Source: Tamilnaduibacter salinus
GTDB taxonomy: Bacteria > Pseudomonadota > Gammaproteobacteria > Pseudomonadales > Oleiphilaceae
NCBI RefSeq assembly: GCF_003096655.1
Contig: NZ_QEKQ01000002.1
Location: 478,682-542,681 of the forward strand
Direction of reading: 5' to 3'
DNA: 64,000 nt
A program made the translations under genes and the position numbers. Below, piece after piece: positions 60,395 to 64,000 of this stretch (the stretch's first letter is position 1; every line of letters begins with the position of its first letter). A model generated the notes under the pieces. It searched no databases. It was not told where the DNA came from and saw only the letters and a program-made list of their open reading frames with translations.

Positions 60395-60532
60395 TCAGGG
60401 AAGGCTGGGGAGACCCCTGCCACCCTCCGTTTGTAGAGCATAAAGCGATTGGCCTGCCATTAGCACCCAAACCCCGTCCTGCTCCTGAACAGAGGTGATA
60501 AATTCGCGATCACCGATGACTTCTACGTTCAT
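60395..60532 (-). pseudogene. truncated DUF2750-like gene
   Basis: A 45-residue frame, MNVEVIGDREFITSVQEQDG followed by VWVLMAGQSLYALQTEGGRG and LPSLP. It shows the DUF2750 pattern (FI-x2-V … VW-x-L … LP) but ends where the family normally has LPVWP and another 60-70 residues. It starts 30 bp inside an attC-like site, as a cassette gene would. Confidence 0.5.
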
Positions 60533-60562
60533 TCAAACACTTGATGCGTTGTCGACGACGAA

Positions 60563-60640
60563 ACGTAATGCAGGGCTTTGCGGCAATTTTTGAGCCGCGA
60601 AGCGTTGGAAAAATTGTCCGGCAACAGCGGTTGGTTACGC
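60563..60640 (-). other. attC-like site F (degenerate)
   Basis: Imperfect palindrome. On the - strand, GCGTAACCAACCGCTGTTGC with CAATTTTT, then AAAAATTGCCGCAAAG and GCATTACG. The outer boxes only partly match RYYYAAC/GTTRRRY. It starts two bases after the toxin stop (60642), where a cassette attC is expected. Confidence 0.45.
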
Positions 60641-60641
60641 A

Positions 60642-60905
60642 TTATTCGTAGTGGCTCCAGAGCCTAAGAACTTTCACCACTCGCTCATCCTCGAGCACTT
60701 GGTAAACCAGACGATGCTGAATATTGATGCGGCGTGAATAGGCCCCCGCCAGATCGCCAATGAGCTTCTCGAACGGAGGCGGCTTGAGGTATGGATCTTC
60801 CGCTATCAGCGCTAACAGTTCCTGGGCGTTTGGTTTAAGGCCGCTGGAGGACAACTTCTTTGCATCTTTCTGGGCTTGTTTGGTGTAAACCAACTTCCAT
60901 GTCAC
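60642..60905 (-). CDS. Txe/YoeB family toxin (module 1)
   Basis: 87 residues, ribosome-dependent mRNA endonuclease of the RelE superfamily. Conserved SRRINIQHRLVYQV and C-terminal LWSHYE supply the Arg, His and Tyr of the active site. Coupled to its antitoxin by an ATGA overlap at 60902-60905. Confidence 0.9.
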   Translation of the reverse strand: MTWKLVYTKQAQKDAKKLSSSGLKPNAQELLALIAEDPYLKPPPFEKLIGDLAGAYSRRINIQHRLVYQVLEDERVVKVLRLWSHYE

Positions 60906-61144
60906 CAGTCCAGCTCCTCATCGCATTCATCCACGGGGGTTTCCATTCCCTCACGAATAGACTCCCGCATACCCGGTACAGAAAGAAGGTAAAGCGTTTC
61001 CTGAATGGCCGACCAGTCCTCCTCGGATACCAGAACGGCTTTGTTCCGCTTACCCATGATGACGATTGGTTGGTGGGACTCGGCGGTCTCGTCAATCAAC
61101 CGATAAAGGTTACTGCGCGCCTCAGTAGCTGTGATTCCGGTCAT
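60902..61144 (-). CDS. Phd/YefM family antitoxin (module 1)
   Basis: 80 residues: MTGITATEARSNLYRLIDET is the DNA-binding Phd/YefM start, followed by PIVIMGKRNKAVLVSEEDW and an acidic toxin-binding tail (VDECDEELDW). AAAGGTG lies before the ATG. The AT-rich stretch 61160-61200 with TACGCTTATAGGTACGTACG probably holds the autoregulated promoter. Confidence 0.9.
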   Translation of the reverse strand: MTGITATEARSNLYRLIDETAESHQPIVIMGKRNKAVLVSEEDWSAIQETLYLLSVPGMRESIREGMETPVDECDEELDW

Positions 61145-61228
61145 GACGCACCTTTTGCGTGTCTAACTTTTAATCGAGTGTACGCTTATAGGTACGTACG
61201 TCAAGACGAACGTTCTGCATGACGCAGA

Positions 61229-61263
61229 GCTAACGTGCGCCGCTTGCGGCGTCACCGTTAAGC
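61229..61263 (-). other. attC-like site E (short)
   Basis: On the - strand GCTTAACGGTGACGCCGC, an AAGC loop region, then GGCGCACGTTAGC: a 35-bp imperfect palindrome with R''-like GCTTAAC and R'-like CGTTAGC ends. It forms the 3' end of the ribbon-helix-helix gene, so the last codons of that gene come from it. Confidence 0.45.
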
Positions 61264-61415
61264 GCCTTGCTAGCAGCATCAGCTTCCAGGCGCTCAACCA
61301 GCCAGACCCTGATAATCGACTGCCTGGTAACACCTATTCGTGCGGCTTCCCGATCCAACGCCTCGACAACCCAGGATGGAAAATCAACGTTGATCCGCTT
61401 CTGTTCCCGATTCAC
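61230..61415 (-). CDS. ribbon-helix-helix (CopG-type) protein, orphan antitoxin
   Basis: 61 residues from a GTG. EQKRINVDFPSWVVEALDRE forms the N-terminal DNA-binding strand and helix, followed by AARIGVTRQSIIRVWLVERL, the second helix. No toxin gene is adjacent: the toxin downstream belongs to the Phd module 85 bp away. The final residues (NGDAASGAR) are encoded by the attC-like palindrome. Confidence 0.75.
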   Translation of the reverse strand: MNREQKRINVDFPSWVVEALDREAARIGVTRQSIIRVWLVERLEADAASKALNGDAASGAR

Positions 61416-61444
61416 CCGACGCGCTGTCGAAAGGTCCAGATCAC

Positions 61445-61505
61445 GCGCCGGTCTGGAGCCGCGAAGCGGCGAAAAATCGATCGCTGTGCAGCCGATTGTT
61501 AAACC
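61445..61505 (-). other. attC-like site D (half or decayed)
   Basis: On the - strand the site starts with GTTTAAC (61505-61499, a perfect RYYYAAC box), continues AATCGGCTGCACAGC and has the hairpin tip CGCCGCTTCGCGGC. I could not find a matching R' box before the ribbon-helix-helix gene, so the right arm is lost or diverged. Confidence 0.4.
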
Positions 61506-61558
61506 CTTTGGCGTACGGTATCCTGACCATGCTCAACATCCTGTACAGGAGCAACCTT

Positions 61559-61810
61559 ATGGATGCCATTAGCTACACAGCCGCTAGAAGCAATCTAGCA
61601 AAAACCATGGAACAGGTCTGTGAAGACCATTCCCCCGTGATCATCACCCGGAGCAAGTCGCAGTCAGTGGTCATGATCTCACTGGAGGACTACGAGGCGC
61701 TGCAAGAAACTGCATACCTTCTGCGCGCACCCAAAAACGCGCGGCGTTTGCTGGAATCCGTTGCCGAGCTGGAGCAAGACGGTGGTCAAGAAAAGGAACT
61801 TCTTGAATGA
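61559..61810 (+). CDS. YefM/Phd family antitoxin (module 2)
   Basis: 83 residues from the ATG at 61559 (CAGGAG upstream; an earlier ATG at 61496 would run through the attC-like site). MDAISYTAARSNLAKTMEQV and PVIITRSKSQSVVMISLEDYEALQET are canonical YefM. It is coupled to the toxin by an ATGA overlap and points opposite to the other cassette genes, probably with its own promoter. Confidence 0.92.
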   Translation: MDAISYTAARSNLAKTMEQVCEDHSPVIITRSKSQSVVMISLEDYEALQETAYLLRAPKNARRLLESVAELEQDGGQEKELLE

Positions 61811-62061
61811 AACTCATCTTCTCCGAGAACGCCTGGGAAGACTATCTGTACTGGCAAAAAACCGACAAAAAGATCCTTAGCCGAATCAACAAGCTGATCA
61901 AAGAGACCAAACGAGAACCGTTCGAAGGTGTTGGCAAACCGGAGCCCCTCAAACACAGCCTCGCCGGGTACTGGTCTCGCCGAATCAATGAGGAACACCG
62001 AATGGTGTACAAGGTCACGGATGACGCCTTACTTATCGCCCAGGTTCGATATCACTACTGA
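61807..62061 (+). CDS. YoeB family toxin (module 2)
   Basis: 84 residues: MKLIFSENAWEDYLYWQKTD is the YoeB start, followed by KPEPLKHSLAGYWSRRINEE, HRMVYKV and the C-terminal RYHY catalytic residues. Ribosome-dependent mRNA interferase. Its stop codon shares its last base with attC site C. Confidence 0.94.
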   Translation: MKLIFSENAWEDYLYWQKTDKKILSRINKLIKETKREPFEGVGKPEPLKHSLAGYWSRRINEEHRMVYKVTDDALLIAQVRYHY

Positions 62062-62144
62062 TTTAACGCCGCCAGCATGCGCGGCTACGGAATGGAGGCG
62101 AAGCCGCAATGTAGTAGCCATCGCCGTGCTTGGCATGGTTAGGA
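62061..62144 (-). other. attC-like site C
   Basis: 84-bp imperfect palindrome. On the - strand TCCTAACCATGCCAAGCACGGC, a variable tip, then GCCGCGCATGCTGGCGGCGTTAAAT. The outer boxes TCCTAAC and GTTAAAT fit R'' and R' with one mismatch, and the inner boxes (GCCAAGCA-CGGC) pair. Confidence 0.65.
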
Positions 62145-62163
62145 ACTGCCGGTGGCCCCGCCA

Positions 62164-62568
62164 TTACGTCAGATCCTGATAAGGATTATAAGCGACTTCC
62201 CAGTAATGCCCTTCCGGGTCTTGGAAATAACCGGAGTAGCCACCCCAGAAAACCTCTACCGCTGGTTTGATAAGTTGAGCTCCGGCTGATACTGCCTGAC
62301 TAAGGACAGCGTCAACTTCCGACTTACTCGCAACATTATGGGCCAACGTGATGCCGGAAAAACCGGCCTGAGTGGGAACGGGTAATCCAATGTCCTTAGC
62401 CAACTCCTCCCAAGGATAGAGCGCTAACCAGGTTCCTTCCAGACTGAAAAAGGATATATTGCCGCCTTCAAAGTCACTCTTTGGCAGGCCGAGACCTTCG
62501 CCATAGAAACGGGTGGCCCTATCCAAGTCCTCCACACCAAGCGTGACAATGCTGATTTTCGGTTTCAT
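62164..62568 (-). CDS. VOC (glyoxalase/bleomycin-resistance fold) protein
   Basis: 134 residues in the two-module VOC fold: KISIVTLGVEDLDRATRFYG, then FSGITLAHNVASKSEVDAVL and the closing GYFQDPEGHYWEVAYNP with a metal Glu. It could be a lactoylglutathione-lyase-like enzyme or a drug-binding protein; only the fold is certain. The GGAAGGGAATC before the ATG directly follows attC site B, the short leader expected for a cassette gene. Confidence 0.85.
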   Translation of the reverse strand: MKPKISIVTLGVEDLDRATRFYGEGLGLPKSDFEGGNISFFSLEGTWLALYPWEELAKDIGLPVPTQAGFSGITLAHNVASKSEVDAVLSQAVSAGAQLIKPAVEVFWGGYSGYFQDPEGHYWEVAYNPYQDLT

Positions 62569-62576
62569 GATTCCCT

Positions 62577-62678
62577 TCCTAACGTGAAGACTTACGCGCC
62601 GGCTTGGAGGCGCGCCGCCTCGGCGCCGAGCTACTTGGCACTACCTGCACCGGCGTCGCCTTCAGCAAGTGGTTAGGC
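62577..62678 (-). other. attC-like site B (best preserved)
   Basis: 102-bp imperfect palindrome. On the - strand GCCTAACCACTTGCTGAAGG followed by CGACGCCGG, a variable middle with an extra GC-rich hairpin, then CCGGCGCGTAAGTCTTCACG and TTAGGA. GCCTAAC is a perfect R'' box and the order of half-sites fits leftward cassettes. It lies 5 bp after the nuclease stop and 8 bp before the VOC start. Confidence 0.75.
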
Positions 62679-62683
62679 ATCTA

Positions 62684-63625
62684 CTACTCTTCCGGTGCGT
62701 ATGTTGAGGGTGTGCAATACACGATGGGAAGACCTGTTAGATTCCGAATGTACTCCAAATACTTGTGGTCGGCAGATGCAGGCTCGGACGGTCCGGCCAC
62801 CACGAACCTCAATTGACGCGGATTACAGGAAAGCCGATATCCGTAATACAGGAGCTGCCCCAACGCTTCACGCACGCACGTCACTGGGGAAGGGGACGAC
62901 TTTACTTCGACCAGTATCGTCTTCGCATCTAACCAAACGGCCAGATCTATGTAGTTGTGTTCCTGCTCCACCGCGGCGCTCCCGTAAAGGGCCTCCAGGC
63001 GCTTCCGGAGAGCATTTTGTAAGTGGTTATGCGTGCGCGACATGATGTATTGGCCACGTGACCGTGCCTCAATGCTTCCTGTTGGCTTGTCGGCAGCCAA
63101 CTCTCCCGCATTGGTGTCGGTTCCGGCTTCAACGGAGGTTCTGTAAGCCTCAAAGATGTTTTCTATGTGATCCCGATCAGTGAGGCGGTGGACCGTTTTC
63201 CCGTAGCCATACGGGAATTCGATATGCTCTTGCTCTGCCAGGAAATCGACGGCAATTGTATGCCCCAATTCCTTAATACGACAGTACGATGGTAGGTCTT
63301 GTCCCCGCACCACGGCATACCGTGCGATCACCAGTCTTGGACGACTTCCTGAGGGTGCACTGTGCGCCTTGAGTGCAACTAGATCGCCTGGACGCAAGGC
63401 CAAAAACTTGGCAAGAGTCGATTTTGCGTCCCCGCTTTCCTCTGGCATCCGCTGCTCAAGTTCAGAGCGAAGGCTTTCTTCATCCATTCCGACGAGGTCA
63501 GACAGATCAAATTCCGATGCGAATCCGGTACTGACAACTTCGTTCTCAAGCATGAGTGGGAGCATGTCGTCCGTGCGCCCGTACTTCGTCCCGATTATGT
63601 AATAGCTTGGTTCTAGTTTAGTCAC
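62684..63625 (-). CDS. PUA-like plus PD-(D/E)XK nuclease
   Basis: 313 residues from a GTG. The N-terminal ~125 residues end in a PUA/EVE-like strand pattern (LRPGDLVALKAHSAPSG, then LVIARYAVVRG). The C-terminal domain is a restriction-endonuclease fold: Asp227 in NYIDLAVW, Glu240-x-Lys242 in ILVEVKSS and GQLLYYGY with Gln257. The mid-region is a linker. A modified-base-binding domain joined to such a nuclease suggests a modification-dependent (type IV) restriction role. It is a single-gene cassette between attC sites A and B. Confidence 0.75.
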   Translation of the reverse strand: MTKLEPSYYIIGTKYGRTDDMLPLMLENEVVSTGFASEFDLSDLVGMDEESLRSELEQRMPEESGDAKSTLAKFLALRPGDLVALKAHSAPSGSRPRLVIARYAVVRGQDLPSYCRIKELGHTIAVDFLAEQEHIEFPYGYGKTVHRLTDRDHIENIFEAYRTSVEAGTDTNAGELAADKPTGSIEARSRGQYIMSRTHNHLQNALRKRLEALYGSAAVEQEHNYIDLAVWLDAKTILVEVKSSPSPVTCVREALGQLLYYGYRLSCNPRQLRFVVAGPSEPASADHKYLEYIRNLTGLPIVYCTPSTYAPEE

Positions 63626-63689
63626 GTCGGTACCGTCCCGCTCTGATCCCGATTCCGGTCCTCACTGGACTCATGTTGCCTCGTCGCTA

Positions 63690-63745
63690 GGCCTAACGCT
63701 TGGGCTAAGCGGCCGATTTGGAGGCGCACCACGCCGGAAAAGCGG
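63690..63745 (-). other. attC-like site A, truncated by IS3 fragment
   Basis: On the - strand it ends GCCGCTTAGCCCAAGCGTTAGGC, closely resembling the right arm of classical attC sites, with a perfect R' box GTTAGGC. The left arm is missing: the similarity stops where the IS3-type terminal sequence begins at 63746. Confidence 0.65.
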
Positions 63746-63903
63746 TGGAGTTCCCCCAAAAAAGTGGACACGCTCCATCACTGAGCCCCCTCGAACTCCA
63801 GCGGCGTCCTGTAACCAAGGCTGCTGTGGAGTCGTCGGGTATTATAAAAGCCTTCAATATACCGATTTATATGTTTCCGTAATTGTCGCATCGTCACGAA
63901 GCT
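63746..63903 (-). mobile_element. IS3-family fragment with transposase C terminus
   Basis: The end TGGAGTTCCCCCAAAAAAGT (63746 on) looks like an IS3-family terminal repeat. Leftward frame 63903-63778 encodes HINRYIEGFYNTRRLHSSLG followed by YRTPLEFEGAQ and stop, the conserved C terminus of IS3-family OrfB integrase. The rest is cut off by the IS5-type element at about 63904. Confidence 0.88.
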
Positions 63904-64000
63904 AGGGAACCTCTGAAAAAGCCCTTGGATTTGCGACAATAGCACCAGAGTCACCAACCGGGAAGGTCGCTACCCCATGAGCCAGATCAGCTTTGCCGAA
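63904..64000 (+). mobile_element. left end of an IS5-family element (cut by window end)
   Basis: Begins GGGAACCTCTGAAAAAGCC just after CTAG, a target typical of IS5-group elements. A leader of about 70 bp is followed by an ATG at 63977 encoding MSQISFAE, like IS5-group transposase starts. Only eight codons lie in the window. Confidence 0.75.

Overview
The window is chromosomal DNA from a high-GC gammaproteobacterium. The gene order uvrB / aspC-type aminotransferase / tRNA-Asn / pyrF / lapB-lapA / ihfB / rpsA / cmk / tyrA-aroA fusion / hisC / pheA / serC / gyrA is the pseudomonad-Marinobacter arrangement, and rmf, rlmKL and purU fit the same group. I infer a marine or halophilic relative of Marinobacter; no rRNA is present to prove it.

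Layout. 1-11.9 kb: housekeeping genes (M18 aminopeptidase, an outer-membrane barrel, RlmKL, RMF, PyrD, a CDF metal transporter, UvrB, an aspartate-type aminotransferase) lie between two copies of tRNA-Asn plus terminator. 12-26.5 kb: a long leftward series, pyrF, lapAB, ihfB, rpsA, cmk, tyrA-aroA, hisC, pheA, serC, gyrA and purU, with several ATGA stop/start overlaps. It links aromatic amino acid, histidine and serine synthesis to translation and DNA topology. 26.6-38 kb: two secreted surface-type proteins with an AraC regulator, arfB with a GNAT acetyltransferase, an acyl-CoA synthetase, a LysR/EamA divergent pair, an LpxO-like hydroxylase and a sirtuin. 38-47.4 kb: a siderophore TonB receptor with Fur-box-like site and a PchR-type AraC regulator, divergent from a complete RND efflux operon (outer-membrane factor, periplasmic adaptor, pump). 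47.4-58.2 kb: stress and envelope genes, namely a solute-binding protein, katG, a CPA2 antiporter with a universal stress protein, DUF2750, an Asp/Glu racemase and a LemA/TPM operon.

58.3-64 kb is accessory DNA. An antibiotic-biosynthesis-monooxygenase-type gene is broken in two, with an exported amidohydrolase between the halves. Next comes what I read as the distal part of a chromosomal integron cassette array: a DUF2750 fragment, two Phd/YefM-YoeB toxin-antitoxin modules, an orphan ribbon-helix-helix antitoxin, a VOC-fold protein and a PUA-like plus PD-(D/E)XK nuclease, separated by attC-like imperfect palindromes. The array is cut at its right end by an IS3-family fragment, itself interrupted by the start of an IS5-family element at the window edge. 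The orientation of the attC sites predicts that attI and the integrase lie to the right, outside the window.

A small mobile repeat (164-bp MITE-like element with about 50-bp terminal inverted repeats) sits just upstream of katG, and a collapsed 33-bp copy of its ends lies at 2740-2772.
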